The notes: a model not told the origin generated them from the letters alone. 64,000 nucleotides of DNA from Mucilaginibacter sp. 44-25 (GCA_001898335.1 MKTS01000009.1:310001-374000); one strand, 5' to 3'; shown: positions 54,674 through 63,521, numbered from the stretch's first letter. Numbers and translations are program-made.

Positions 54674-54927
54674 AAAGTTTTCAACAATTTTTAGGGGGTG
54701 TGGTTTTGCTTTAATGCCAATAAATTCAAATATTTTACCACAGAGGCCATATACCATAAAAATGCTCTAATCAATTAATTTAAAGGCGTTTATTAGCCCC
54801 AAATACTTTAAATGCCCCCTGTTTTTTTTGAAGGTGGTAAAAAATGGGAGGTTGTTAATGCCCCAAGCCACGGTGGTAATTATTATACTTGTAATAATAA
54901 ACTATAAGCACTTAACAGCTATCCTTC
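54674..54927. other. Divergent region mraZ / DUF1349 gene
   Basis: About 250 AT-rich bases between the divergent dcw operon and the DUF1349 gene. GGTGGTAAAAAATGGGAGG at 54833-54851 resembles a degenerate MraZ-type repeat on the plus strand, but the spacing is poor. The dcw promoter should lie here. No ORF. Confidence 0.45.
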
Positions 54928-55587
54928 ATGACTAAATTTAAAGGACTCCTCCTGTCCGTTATGGCGCTTTGCGCTTGTAAGACGGGCCTTGCCCAAAGCC
55001 TCGAAAAAATGCAATGGTTCAACGAGCCCGAAAAGTGGGAGATCAGGAATAACGCCTTAATTATGGCGGTAACGCCACAAAGCGATTACTGGCGCATATC
55101 GCATTACGGCTTTACCGTTGATGATGCCCCCTTTTATTATACCACCTATGGCGGCGAGTTTGAAGCAAAAGTGAAACTTACCGGCGCCTACAAAGCGCGG
55201 TTTGACCAAATGGGCCTGATGGTGCGCACCGACCATGAAAACTATATTAAGGCCGGTGTTGAATTTGTTGACGGTAAGTTTAATGTAAGCAGCGTGGTTA
55301 CCCACCATACCAGCGATTGGGCGGTAACCACCTTAAACAAGATACCGCCCTTTATATGGATAAAGATTGTACGCCGGCTGGATGCGGTAGAGGTGTTTTA
55401 CTCTTTAGATGATGTTAATTACATCATGACGCGTAATGCGCCGATAAAGGATAACCAACCGGTAATGGTGGGTTTAATGGCAGCATCGCCTGACGGACAG
55501 GGGTTTGAAGCAAAGTTTGAAAACTTTAAAGTGAAGCATCTGCCGGACCAACGCCGCCTGGAATGGCTTAAGAAAAATGCCAACTAA
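54928..55587 (+). CDS. DUF1349 (YesU-like) secreted protein
   Basis: 219 residues. Signal peptide with a possible Cys (LSVMALCACKTGLAQ); the lipobox LCAC is possible but KTGLAQ suggests ordinary cleavage near residue 22. The rest is a DUF1349 beta-sandwich (concanavalin-like lectin/glucanase fold): YYTTYGGEFEAKVKLTGAYK, FDQMGLMVRTDHENYIKAG, WIKIVRRLDAVEVFYSLDDV. Family members are called 'regulation of enolase' by old annotation; a carbohydrate-related role is more likely. Function open. An acyltransferase gene follows after 33 bases and may be co-transcribed. Confidence 0.85.
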   Translation: MTKFKGLLLSVMALCACKTGLAQSLEKMQWFNEPEKWEIRNNALIMAVTPQSDYWRISHYGFTVDDAPFYYTTYGGEFEAKVKLTGAYKARFDQMGLMVRTDHENYIKAGVEFVDGKFNVSSVVTHHTSDWAVTTLNKIPPFIWIKIVRRLDAVEVFYSLDDVNYIMTRNAPIKDNQPVMVGLMAASPDGQGFEAKFENFKVKHLPDQRRLEWLKKNAN

Positions 55588-55620
55588 CCCTATAAGCGAT
55601 CATCTTTAAATCCCAGTTAA

Positions 55621-56709
55621 ATGACCAACTCCAGCACCCAGGTTAATTTTGCCAGCACTAAACCCCACTTTGAGATATTAGATGGACTACGCGGTGTAGC
55701 CGCTATAGCGGTGGTGATCTTCCATTTCATGGAGATATGGGTACCCAACCCGGCCAATAATTTTATTGAGAACGCTTATCTGGCGGTCGATTTCTTTTTC
55801 TGCCTTTCAGGCTTCGTGATCGCGTATGCTTACGATGAGAAATTCGCTAAAATAGGTATCGGTAATTTTTTAAAGATGAGGATCATACGCCTGCACCCAC
55901 TCGTGATCATCGGCGCGGTTATTGGCTTACTGTGTTTTTTGTTCGACCCCTTTAGCGATCTGTACCAGAAATACTCAGGTAACCTGGCGGCCATGTTCCT
56001 GACGGCCTGTTTCATGATCCCGTACCCTATAGTGCCCGAGCGTTATAACAACCTGTTTCATTTAAACCCGCCCACATGGTCGCTATTCTGGGAGTACATT
56101 GCCAATATCCTGTATGCTTTTGTGCTGGTAAAGGTGCGCCATAAGCTGTTGTGGGTACTGGTGATCATTGCGGCCATAGCGCTTATTTGGGAAGCGCAAG
56201 CATACGGCAACCTGGGCGGCGGCTGGGGTAAGGATAACATCCCCGGCGGCGGCATACGTATGGCCTTTTCTTTCCTGGCCGGTATGCTGGTTTACCGCTC
56301 GCAATGGATCATCCGCACCCGTTTGAATTTTATTGCCATTAGCCTGCTGCTGCTGGCGGCTTTTATGGTACCCTACCGCAACGCGTTTAATGCCATTACA
56401 CATCCGCTGATCGTTATCCTGTACTTTCCGTTTATTGTAGCTTTGGGCGCCGGGGCACACCTGGGCGATAGGTTAAAAGCTATATGCCGGTTCTCTGGCA
56501 ATATCTCCTACCCACTGTATATGGTACACTACCCGTTTATATGGTGGTTTTTTAGCTATGTACAAAAATATAAGCCCGGCATGGACCAGATCATCCCGAT
56601 CATTATAGTAGGTTTGATAGCGCTTATCCTGTTTGCCAGTGCTATTTTAAAATGGGTGGATGTACCGGTAAGGAGATGGCTCAAAAACCGTTTCGCGAAA
56701 GGACTTTAA
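55621..56709 (+). CDS. Acyltransferase family 3 (OafA/YrhL-like) membrane protein
   Basis: 362 residues with about ten membrane segments. N-terminal LDGLRGVAAIAVVIFHFME (about 20-38) contains the catalytic-type His and Arg of family 3 acyltransferases; the FFCLSGFVIAYAY and KMRIIRLHPL motifs follow. Members transfer acetyl or other acyl groups to sugars of LPS, capsule, or peptidoglycan, from the cytoplasmic membrane. Acceptor unknown. Lies 33 bases after the DUF1349 gene. Confidence 0.92.
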   Translation: MTNSSTQVNFASTKPHFEILDGLRGVAAIAVVIFHFMEIWVPNPANNFIENAYLAVDFFFCLSGFVIAYAYDEKFAKIGIGNFLKMRIIRLHPLVIIGAVIGLLCFLFDPFSDLYQKYSGNLAAMFLTACFMIPYPIVPERYNNLFHLNPPTWSLFWEYIANILYAFVLVKVRHKLLWVLVIIAAIALIWEAQAYGNLGGGWGKDNIPGGGIRMAFSFLAGMLVYRSQWIIRTRLNFIAISLLLLAAFMVPYRNAFNAITHPLIVILYFPFIVALGAGAHLGDRLKAICRFSGNISYPLYMVHYPFIWWFFSYVQKYKPGMDQIIPIIIVGLIALILFASAILKWVDVPVRRWLKNRFAKGL

Positions 56710-56736
56710 GCGTATTATTTATTCTAAATTTAAGCG

Positions 56737-57561
56737 ATGATCATTGTTATACAATGCGCCGACCGCGTGGGCTTAATAGCGGCAATATCCAGGCTGATAG
56801 CTAAAAAGGGCTACAACATCACCAGCATGCAGGAACACGTGGATAATAACGAGAACCTGTTTTTTATGCGGCTGGAACTTGACGGTACAGATGGCGCCCC
56901 ACAACTGGAAGACGACCTGAGGCAACTGCTGCCCGAAGGCGCGCTGATAAAAGTGAACCCCGTACCCGAAAAGAAAATTGTGGTATTGGTAACCAAAGAA
57001 TATCATTGCCTGGCCGATATACTGGTACGCAACTATTTTAAAACGCTTGGCGCCACTGTACAGTGCGTAATAGGTAACCATACTACCCTGCAAGACATCT
57101 GCAACCGCTTTGATATACCTTTTCATGAGATACCGGCCGGAACAGACAAGACCCTGTTTGAGGAAAACCTGATGGCGACCCTTGCCCCGTATGATTTTGA
57201 CTACCTGGTGCTGGCTAAATTTATGCGCATCCTTTCGCCGGCATTTGTATGGCGCTTCCCCATGTGCATCATCAATATTCACCACTCATTTTTACCAGCC
57301 TTCGCGGGCGCCAACCCCTACAGGCAAGCGCATGAACGTGGCGTAAAACTCATTGGCGCCACCGCCCATTACGTTACCGACGAACTGGACGAAGGGCCTA
57401 TTATTGCCCAGCAGATCATCCCGGCAAACCACACCCTATCCGTACAGGATATGGTAAGGGCAGGTAAAGAGATAGAAACCGCTGTTTTAGCAAAAGCGCT
57501 GAAACTGGTGTTTGACGACCGTGTGTTTGTTTACCGCAACAAAACGGTTGTGCTGGAGTAA
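56737..57561 (+). CDS. purU: Formyltetrahydrofolate deformylase
   Basis: 274 residues. Hydrolyses 10-formyl-THF to formate and THF, balancing one-carbon pools and feeding purine synthesis. N-terminal ACT domain (IIVIQCADRVGLIAAISRLI, residues 2-21) and the formyltransferase fold with NIHHSFLPAFAGANPYRQA (about 180-198), which holds the conserved Asn and His, and TDELDEGPIIAQ with the catalytic Asp. The ACT domain and lack of the GART substrate loop favour PurU over PurN. Overlap-free, 27 bases after the acyltransferase gene. Confidence 0.94.
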   Translation: MIIVIQCADRVGLIAAISRLIAKKGYNITSMQEHVDNNENLFFMRLELDGTDGAPQLEDDLRQLLPEGALIKVNPVPEKKIVVLVTKEYHCLADILVRNYFKTLGATVQCVIGNHTTLQDICNRFDIPFHEIPAGTDKTLFEENLMATLAPYDFDYLVLAKFMRILSPAFVWRFPMCIINIHHSFLPAFAGANPYRQAHERGVKLIGATAHYVTDELDEGPIIAQQIIPANHTLSVQDMVRAGKEIETAVLAKALKLVFDDRVFVYRNKTVVLE

Positions 57562-57802
57562 CCGGTTAGGTTGATTTAGGATATTGAAAAAACGCCTGAT
57601 CCGGGCGTTCCATTACCGTTCCGTTATAGCTTCCAAAAGCGTTCCGCACGGAACGGTGCCAAAAAATTCACAATCAACAGAATATCAGTGATTTATATAT
57701 AAAAAGAGTAGGAATACTATACTTCTCACTGCTTGCTAAACCACTGTCCAACAAGATGTTCCGTTTGTACCACCGTTGTAATATCTTTAGTGGAACGCTC
57801 GC
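57562..57802. other. Intergenic region purU / GH32 with hairpins
   Basis: 241 bases. A short stem AACGCC/GGCGTT at 57591-57609 follows purU, with no T-run. CCGTTCCG / CGGAACGG inverted repeats at about 57617-57657. No ORF. Probably the shared 3' region of the convergent genes. Confidence 0.5.
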
Positions 57803-59317
57803 TTACCAGATGCTCTTGAGCGGCTGTATCTGCAGATGCTCTATTTCCATGCCATGGTTAACCAAACTCAACTTGTTGTAAGGCTTCCGCGGAAAAAACA
57901 CGGCGGTTAAATTGCTCAAACCACCATCGGCAAACACCTCAACAGACGACTGATCTACCACCAGCTCTATATCGCTATCGAGCGTGGTGCTTAGCCTTGG
58001 CGCATACCCTGCATTGGTAAACTGCTTGCTAAACTGTTTCTGCCCGGCAGCGGAGCGATCAATGTAATAGCGATTTTTGGCAGCATCATAGCCTATTACC
58101 AACTTTTCGCCACCATCGTTAGATAGTATCACCGAGTGATCCTTAGCCGCCTTTGTGGTAAATTTCAATATAAACTGCCCCGGCCTTTGCTTTATCACCG
58201 AGAAGATATTGTTGTTCTTAACCAGTTGTTCCGCATCAACCTTAATGGTACCGGCCGCTATTTTGCCCAGTTCGGCCACAGGTCCCGATTTCAAGTAAAT
58301 ATCACCGGCAGCGAGGGTTAAACTCAGGTCGCGGGGGATGGTCATGGCATTGCGCCAAACTTTTGTAGGCACTTCATTGGCATACAGCCAGTTACCCATC
58401 CACCCCAAAAATACCTTGCGCTTACCGGTATTGCCCCAGGTTATGCCTGCATAGTCGTCGGGGCCATAGTCGATCCATTTGGTTTTGGTGCTTACCGGCG
58501 TAAAAGTTTTACCATCAAAATGCCCTACAAAATATTGCGTAGCCGACCCCTTATTAGGACCGCCGGGATTAATGCTCACCAGTAATACCCAGTACTGTTT
58601 ACCGTTCAGCTGCAGCGGGAAAAGATCCGGGCACTCCCAAACCCCGCCGTGCGCCCCAAGCGACTGGCCAAATTCGCTTTCCTTGGTCCAATCCTTCAGG
58701 TTGGGCGACGAATAAAAGGTGATACGATCCTTGGTTGCCAGGCTCATTAACCATTTGTTTCCCTCATCATACCAAAAAACCTTGGGGTCGCGAAAGTCCT
58801 TGATACCGGGGTTTTTAAGTACAGGGTTACCCGGGTATTTTTTCCAGGTGAGGCCTTCATCAAGGCTGTAAGCAATGCTTTCGTTCTGGTAAGTGCTTGA
58901 TCCGCTCTTTTCGCCTTTGGGATCATGATGAGTAAAAATAGCCACCATGGCCGGTTTATCCTTAGTACCCAGGCCGGATGTATTTCGCTCATCAACCACT
59001 ACACTACCCGAGAAAATATACCCCAGTTTATCCGGGTATAGAGCTATTGGCTGCTGTGTCCAGTGCACCAGGTCTTTACTGGTGGCATGCCCCCAGTGCA
59101 TAGGCCCCCAAACAGTAGCCTTGGGGTAATGCTGAAAAAACAAGTGGTAAGTGCCTTTATAATACACCATACCGTTAGGGTCATTGGTCCACCATTTTTT
59201 GGGGGAAAAATGCACTTGCGGGCGGTAGGGTTCGTGGTAAGCTGTAGTTTTTTGTGCTTGCGAAATTGTTGCGGCTGTTATAAAAATACTGCCAATGAGT
59301 AAGCGCTTTAAGCTCAT
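57803..59317 (-). CDS. GH32 fructan beta-fructosidase (levanase/inulinase type)
   Basis: 504 residues, signal peptide 1-21. Five-bladed beta-propeller catalytic domain of GH32: the nucleophile Asp46 in WTNDPNG (43-49), the transition-state Asp177 in RDPKVF (176-181), and the acid/base Glu228 in ECPD (228-231), plus the C-terminal beta-sandwich (about 370-504) with the motif LVVDQSSVEVFADGG. So it releases fructose from levan, inulin or sucrose in the periplasm or outside. No SusC/SusD pair, fructokinase or regulator lies nearby, so it is outside a typical PUL. Its leader carries nested inverted repeats. Confidence 0.95.
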   Translation of the reverse strand: MSLKRLLIGSIFITAATISQAQKTTAYHEPYRPQVHFSPKKWWTNDPNGMVYYKGTYHLFFQHYPKATVWGPMHWGHATSKDLVHWTQQPIALYPDKLGYIFSGSVVVDERNTSGLGTKDKPAMVAIFTHHDPKGEKSGSSTYQNESIAYSLDEGLTWKKYPGNPVLKNPGIKDFRDPKVFWYDEGNKWLMSLATKDRITFYSSPNLKDWTKESEFGQSLGAHGGVWECPDLFPLQLNGKQYWVLLVSINPGGPNKGSATQYFVGHFDGKTFTPVSTKTKWIDYGPDDYAGITWGNTGKRKVFLGWMGNWLYANEVPTKVWRNAMTIPRDLSLTLAAGDIYLKSGPVAELGKIAAGTIKVDAEQLVKNNNIFSVIKQRPGQFILKFTTKAAKDHSVILSNDGGEKLVIGYDAAKNRYYIDRSAAGQKQFSKQFTNAGYAPRLSTTLDSDIELVVDQSSVEVFADGGLSNLTAVFFPRKPYNKLSLVNHGMEIEHLQIQPLKSIW

Positions 59318-59318
59318 A

Positions 59319-59393
59319 TTTATACAATTCAGGTTATTAAATAAGGGTTTATCAAGTTACTAATAAACCCCTATATAACAAGGATTGTATAAA
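59319..59393 (-). promoter_or_regulatory. Nested inverted repeats in the GH32 leader
   Basis: Outer arms TTTATACAAT (59319-59328) and ATTGTATAAA (59384-59393); inner arms GGGTTTA (59345-59351) and TAAACCC (59364-59370). Both pairs are perfect and nested, immediately upstream of the GH32 ATG. Operator pair, or an mRNA stem-loop in the leader. Confidence 0.55.
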
Positions 59394-59397
59394 AAAG

Positions 59398-59814
59398 TTA
59401 ATCAAAGGCTACCGTATCCGGCCCGGATAATTTACTTACATGGCAATTACAGCCTCCGGCTATTTTTAGGGTAACAGATTTCACCTTACCTGTTTGGCTG
59501 CTTTTAACCGTTATTCTTACATCATCACCTTTGGAAGAAAATTCTGCTTTGGTATTATCATTTGCCAGCAACACCAAGCCCGGGACATAATCTATAGCAG
59601 GTGGCATCGGAGGGCGTTGAACAGGCTTATTGGTACGCAGATTGATCACTTCAATATCTGAGAGCGCAACCGCAGATCCGTCGCTATTGGTAAACACTAT
59701 GCCAACAGATGCAAATTCATCTGTGCAAACCTGGGCGGCGCAGCCCCCTTTATTCTTTTTACATGCGCTTAGGCCGCAAACAAGCACGAGTAATAGTATA
59801 CATAGTCTTTTCAT
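59398..59814 (-). CDS. Lipoprotein with C-terminal GGCNCHV motif, copy A
   Basis: 138 residues from ATG 59814 (MKRLCILLLVLVCGLSACKK). The lipobox is LSAC, so Cys18 is the lipidation site. The mature domain is predicted beta: QVCTDEFASVGIVFTNSDGS, then IEVINLRTNKPVQ and the end AGGCNCHVSKLSGPDTV with Cys-x-Cys. A second gene at 60764-61174 has the same layout and ending GGCNCHVERLAGPEK, so they are paralogues. Family not recognised; the two cysteines with His could bind metal or form a disulphide to the early Cys. Confidence 0.72.
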   Translation of the reverse strand: MKRLCILLLVLVCGLSACKKNKGGCAAQVCTDEFASVGIVFTNSDGSAVALSDIEVINLRTNKPVQRPPMPPAIDYVPGLVLLANDNTKAEFSSKGDDVRITVKSSQTGKVKSVTLKIAGGCNCHVSKLSGPDTVAFD

Positions 59815-59866
59815 AACAATTGGATTTGGTTTAGATAGATTACGCAAAGTAATTGGTTAACGCTAC

Positions 59867-59891
59867 AAAAAAAGCGGCTCTCGCCGCTTTT
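59867..59891 (-). terminator. Terminator after the S74-like gene
   Basis: Arms AAAAGCGGC / GCCGCTTTT with a TCTC loop, then on the minus strand a seven-T run; starts 3 bases past the stop of the S74-like gene. Confidence 0.88.
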
Positions 59892-59893
59892 CA

Positions 59894-60325
59894 TTATTTA
59901 GCACTCTTAAGTTGCTGCACTTCAAGTTTTAACTGTTCTATCTGGACTTGCTGCTCCTGTATAGCGCTTACCAGTAATGGCACCAGTTGTTTCAGATCAA
60001 CCTCGGGAGTGGTTACGACACGCTGGCTGCCTTTACCCGCCTGATACCAACTGTGTTTATTGCCTACTACGATAGGTAACACCTGTTTTACATCGGCTGC
60101 GATAAAGCCATACTGCGCGCCGCCGGGTAAATTGAGCTGCTTATACCCAGCCTGGTCATAACTGTAGCTTATCGGTTTAAGCTTTGAGATATAATTAAGG
60201 GAATTGGTAATAGGCGCCGTACCTGTTTTTATTTCTTTATCGCTAATGGTTTGGGCTGATGCTTTAAAGCTGACGGCCGCTACGACAAATACAAATGATA
60301 ATATAGATGAAACACAAATTTTCAT
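59894..60325 (-). CDS. Secreted S74-type intramolecular chaperone domain protein
   Basis: 143 residues from ATG 60325 (MKICVSSILSFVFVVAAVSF); signal cleavage near ASAQ. The body resembles the peptidase S74 / 'tail fiber' chaperone: KPISYSYDQAGYKQL and QYGFIAADVKQVLPIVVGNK, with the C-terminal coiled coil SAIQEQQVQIEQLKLEVQQL. In phage tail spikes this domain trimerises and self-cleaves; here it is alone with a signal peptide and no phage gene near. The catalytic Ser-Lys pair of the true peptidase is not clearly visible, so it may not cleave. Function unknown. Confidence 0.78.
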   Translation of the reverse strand: MKICVSSILSFVFVVAAVSFKASAQTISDKEIKTGTAPITNSLNYISKLKPISYSYDQAGYKQLNLPGGAQYGFIAADVKQVLPIVVGNKHSWYQAGKGSQRVVTTPEVDLKQLVPLLVSAIQEQQVQIEQLKLEVQQLKSAK

Positions 60326-60401
60326 GATATGGATATTTTTTAAAAAATGATAGATAAGCCCCCTGAAAGGGCTAAAGTTTAAACTGATGTTTTTTAGAAA
60401 A

Positions 60402-60716
60402 TCAGGCTTGCACGTTTGGCGGGGGTGTGGGTACAGGTGAGATATAGCCCAAATGCCTTGCATCATTCACCACAGGATAAACAAAATGCTCAGCATGTAA
60501 AGCAGGCACAGATAAGTTATAGAAAGGTTCGACAGCAAGTATCTCTTTTATTTTGCTTTCGCTTCGTTCAGTGGCATCATCATCAGCAGAGGTGTTTTTA
60601 TCTACCTGGGTTATGCTGGTGTGCGCAATTAATTTGATCAAAGAAATACCTGTGCTCTCAAGTAATGAGAACAAGCATATCAATATAAAAATTTGCTTGA
60701 GCCAGGTAAACCGCAT
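60402..60716 (-). CDS. Small membrane-anchored protein, unknown
   Basis: 104 residues. One N-terminal membrane helix (about 7-28: KQIFILICLFSLLESTGISL), then an extracytoplasmic part with NTSADDDATERSESKIKEIL and a Pro-rich end SPVPTPPPNVQA. No family recognised. It lies between the S74 gene and the second lipoprotein on the same strand; gaps of 47-76 bases leave its operon status open. Coding status is moderately supported by the frame and the signal-like start. Confidence 0.55.
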   Translation of the reverse strand: MRFTWLKQIFILICLFSLLESTGISLIKLIAHTSITQVDKNTSADDDATERSESKIKEILAVEPFYNLSVPALHAEHFVYPVVNDARHLGYISPVPTPPPNVQA

Positions 60717-60763
60717 AGCTAATTACTATGCAAACATAACAAATTTAATTCCTGAAATGTTTA

Positions 60764-61174
60764 TTAGAGGATGATTTTTTCGGGCCCTGCAAGGCGCTCC
60801 ACGTGGCAATTGCAACCGCCTGAAATTTTAAAAAAAGCTTCAACCTTTCGGTTGCCATAAATTGCCGTTACTTTGATATCGTCGCCGCCGGTAGATAAAT
60901 CCTTACGGTTGGCATCAGTTACAATGGTATAATTTTTAAAACCCGAACCACCCAACAACACACCACGAGGCTCAATTTTTTTATGAGTGCGCTGGTTAAA
61001 AACCGTAAAATCGGTAACAGCTACATTATTTCCATTACGGTCAACAAAACGGGTACCTACTGAAGTAAATATTTCGGTACATATCTGGTTGGCCGGGCAG
61101 CCAACTGTTGTGCTCCTACTGCATGCAGAAGCCATCAAAACCATTACCAGGCACCAAAAGCCAAATCTGTTCAT
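60764..61174 (-). CDS. Lipoprotein with C-terminal GGCNCHV motif, copy B
   Basis: 136 residues: signal MNRFGFWCLVMVLMASACS with lipobox ASAC (Cys18). The domain matches copy A at 59398-59814: QICTEIFTSVGTRFVDRNGN, FTVFNQRTHKKIE and the ending KISGGCNCHVERLAGPEKI. Its ATG (61174) overlaps the VOC stop as TAATG, so translation is probably coupled. Paralogue pair in the same neighbourhood, function unknown. Confidence 0.75.
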   Translation of the reverse strand: MNRFGFWCLVMVLMASACSRSTTVGCPANQICTEIFTSVGTRFVDRNGNNVAVTDFTVFNQRTHKKIEPRGVLLGGSGFKNYTIVTDANRKDLSTGGDDIKVTAIYGNRKVEAFFKISGGCNCHVERLAGPEKIIL

Positions 61175-61590
61175 TACAATATCTGGTTAAATTCCAGTCT
61201 TTCGCCATCGGGCCCTGTAATATTAAAATACCTACAGCCTTTTTCCCAGAATTGTAAAAACACAGGCTCCGGCTCAATGATATGAAAGCCAGCCTGCTTT
61301 ACATGCTCAAAAGCGACATCAATATCAGGCACATTAAACGCGACATGGTCGATATGCCCGTTACCCCGGCTGCTCACCTCATCCAGGTTCGGCTCAGGTA
61401 ACTGGTAAAGCTCAATAATCATATCGCCACGTCGCATCATCACACAAGTACCCGGAAGACCGTTGTGCTTAAATCCGGCCAGCATAGCTCGCTCAAATCC
61501 CAAACGCTCATAAAATGTCTGCGAATCTCCAATATTGGTAACCGGTATGCCTATGTGCTGTATAGCAGTTATGTTAACAATATTTATCAT
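61174..61590 (-). CDS. VOC family (glyoxalase-like) protein
   Basis: 138 residues, the vicinal-oxygen-chelate fold: first half IQHIGIPVTNIGDSQTFYER (about 9-28) with a His, Glu in DMIIELYQLP, second half GHIDHVAFNVPDIDVAFEHV (about 77-96) with a His and the final TGPDGERLEFNQ with Glu. Four metal ligands are therefore plausible. Such proteins include glyoxalase I, dioxygenases and resistance proteins; the substrate is unknown. Coupled to the lipoprotein gene through TAATG. Confidence 0.87.
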   Translation of the reverse strand: MINIVNITAIQHIGIPVTNIGDSQTFYERLGFERAMLAGFKHNGLPGTCVMMRRGDMIIELYQLPEPNLDEVSSRGNGHIDHVAFNVPDIDVAFEHVKQAGFHIIEPEPVFLQFWEKGCRYFNITGPDGERLEFNQIL

Positions 61591-61664
61591 ATGTGATTAA
61601 GTACGAAAGATCGCTATTTGTTTGGTCGCTACTGCCAGTTCTCATTACGGCTGGTTGTATAAGC

Positions 61665-63521
61665 TTATAACACCCTTACCTTTAAATAACTTGGATTGGC
61701 TTTTGAGCTATAAACCCTGTGCGTTGCCTTCTTAAAGTCGGTGTCCTTCGCTTTCATAATATCCTGGAACTGCTGGGTATTTCTGTCGATTAGTGGGAAC
61801 CAGGTGCTTTGGATCTGCACCATTATCCGGTGGCCTTTCTTAAAAGTATGCAATACATCCTGCAGTTCAAAGTTTACCGGGGTAACCTTCCCCGGCACAA
61901 AAGGCTCGGGATTGCTAAAGCTGTTGCGGAACTTACCCCGCATGGCCTCGCTGCGTACCATTTGCTCGTAGCCGGCCATTTTTACATCTTTCCCGGTAAA
62001 CTGGTTAGCAGTAGCCGTATCCGGATAAACATCAAGCACTTTAACGATCCAGTCGGCATCTGTACCGGTGGTACTCACTTTTAGGTTTGCCCAAATGTTA
62101 CCGGCCAGGGTAACATCATTATCCAATACATCTGTTTGATACGTTAACACGTCAGGGCGCTTTTCGGCAAAGCGCTGGTCGGCGGTCATGTACTCTCTTT
62201 TCATATCAAAGTCAATCCCATCTATAAAAGGCACAGGGTTCATCGGGTCTGATACGAACTCTTTGTAATCGTTTTTGGTAGTTGTTGGCGCGCTGAAAGA
62301 AAGTTTACCATCCGGCAACAGGTAAAGGTTCTTTTCCTGCGCCTCAACCGGCGGCCATTGCTTGTAGGTTTTCCATTGGTTTACGCCGGTCTCGAAGGTA
62401 TTTATATTAGCGATATCCAAAGGTGTTCCTTTCAGATAGTGACTAAAGAATGCGAACTCGATCTTCTCACGGTACATTGGCCCGGTAGGCCCGTCAAAGC
62501 TTACATCGCCTAAATGGTCGCCGTTGCCACGTGCCCAACCACCATGCACCCAGGGGCCCATGGCAAAATAAACAGGTGTGGCGGGGTTATTTTTCACTAA
62601 AACTTTATAGGTGTTTATAGCACCGTAAAGGTCTTCGGCATCGTACCAGCCCCCGGTTACCAGGGTAGGTGTTTTAATATCATGCAGGTGTAGCAGAACG
62701 TTGCGGTCTTTCCAATGCTGGTCGTAATTCGGATGGTCCATCATTTCGTTCCACAGGCGTATGGTATCCTTGTAATATTTTGCGTTAGAGTTACGCATGC
62801 TGCCCATATCCATAAAGAACTTGTAGCCATCATTAGTGCCGGGGTCAAATCCCTGTGCGCGGCGCTGGGTAGGTTTATCGTCCTGGCGATTGGTGAAACC
62901 CGGATAAAAGCCAAAGTTCGCCACCAGCATAAACGCCCCGTTATGAAAAGCATCATCGCGGTAAAGGTCAGCAATGGGTGCCTGCGGCGATACCGCTGCC
63001 AAAGCCGGGTGACGGCTCAATAAAGCCGTTGTGCTGTAAAAACCGGGATAAGAGATGCCCCATACCCCTACTTTACCATTGTTGTTAGGCAGGTTTTTAA
63101 TGAGCCAATCAATGGTGTCATACGTATCGGTACCCTCATCCACATCCTTGTTGGTTTTGTGCTGCTCTAATTCAGGGGTCATTTCCTCATAGATACCCTC
63201 GCTCATCCAACGGCCGCGTACATCCTGGTAAACAAATATGTAACCATCATGCACAAACTGCGATGACGGCCCCAGGCCTGCTTTATACTTATCTGTCCCA
63301 TATGGAGCAACGCTGTAAGGCGTCCTATCCATCATGATAGGATACTTTTTCGACTGATCTTTAGGTACGTAAACCGATGTAAACAGCTTTTTGCCATCGC
63401 GCATGGGTATCTGGTACTCATACTTAGTGTAGTTATCTTTGATGTAAGCAGCGTCACTTTGGGCGAAGGAGCTAAAAGCTGAAAGGATAAAGCAAAAAGT
63501 TATAACAAGGGTTCTTTTCAT
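61665..63521 (-). CDS. CocE/NonD family hydrolase (peptidase S15-like)
   Basis: 618 residues from ATG 63521 (MKRTLVITFCFILSAFSSFA), a clear signal peptide; the upstream in-frame start is rejected. Alpha/beta hydrolase domain with the nucleophile Ser in GISYPGFYS, the conserved YEYQIPMRDGKKLFTSVY and TRTPYSVAPYG start, VTGGWYD holding Asp and MGPWVHGGW holding the catalytic His; the C-terminal galactose-binding-like beta domain starts at about 430. Family enzymes cleave cocaine, glutaryl-7-ACA or X-Pro peptides; in Bacteroidota the substrate is unknown. Periplasmic or exported. Confidence 0.92.
   Translation of the reverse strand: MKRTLVITFCFILSAFSSFAQSDAAYIKDNYTKYEYQIPMRDGKKLFTSVYVPKDQSKKYPIMMDRTPYSVAPYGTDKYKAGLGPSSQFVHDGYIFVYQDVRGRWMSEGIYEEMTPELEQHKTNKDVDEGTDTYDTIDWLIKNLPNNNGKVGVWGISYPGFYSTTALLSRHPALAAVSPQAPIADLYRDDAFHNGAFMLVANFGFYPGFTNRQDDKPTQRRAQGFDPGTNDGYKFFMDMGSMRNSNAKYYKDTIRLWNEMMDHPNYDQHWKDRNVLLHLHDIKTPTLVTGGWYDAEDLYGAINTYKVLVKNNPATPVYFAMGPWVHGGWARGNGDHLGDVSFDGPTGPMYREKIEFAFFSHYLKGTPLDIANINTFETGVNQWKTYKQWPPVEAQEKNLYLLPDGKLSFSAPTTTKNDYKEFVSDPMNPVPFIDGIDFDMKREYMTADQRFAEKRPDVLTYQTDVLDNDVTLAGNIWANLKVSTTGTDADWIVKVLDVYPDTATANQFTGKDVKMAGYEQMVRSEAMRGKFRNSFSNPEPFVPGKVTPVNFELQDVLHTFKKGHRIMVQIQSTWFPLIDRNTQQFQDIMKAKDTDFKKATHRVYSSKANPSYLKVRVL

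Noticed and set aside
54601..54687. Longer start for mraZ
   Set aside because: It would place coding sequence over the AAAGTGG repeats, and MraZ proteins normally begin with a few residues before GEFE/GEYE.
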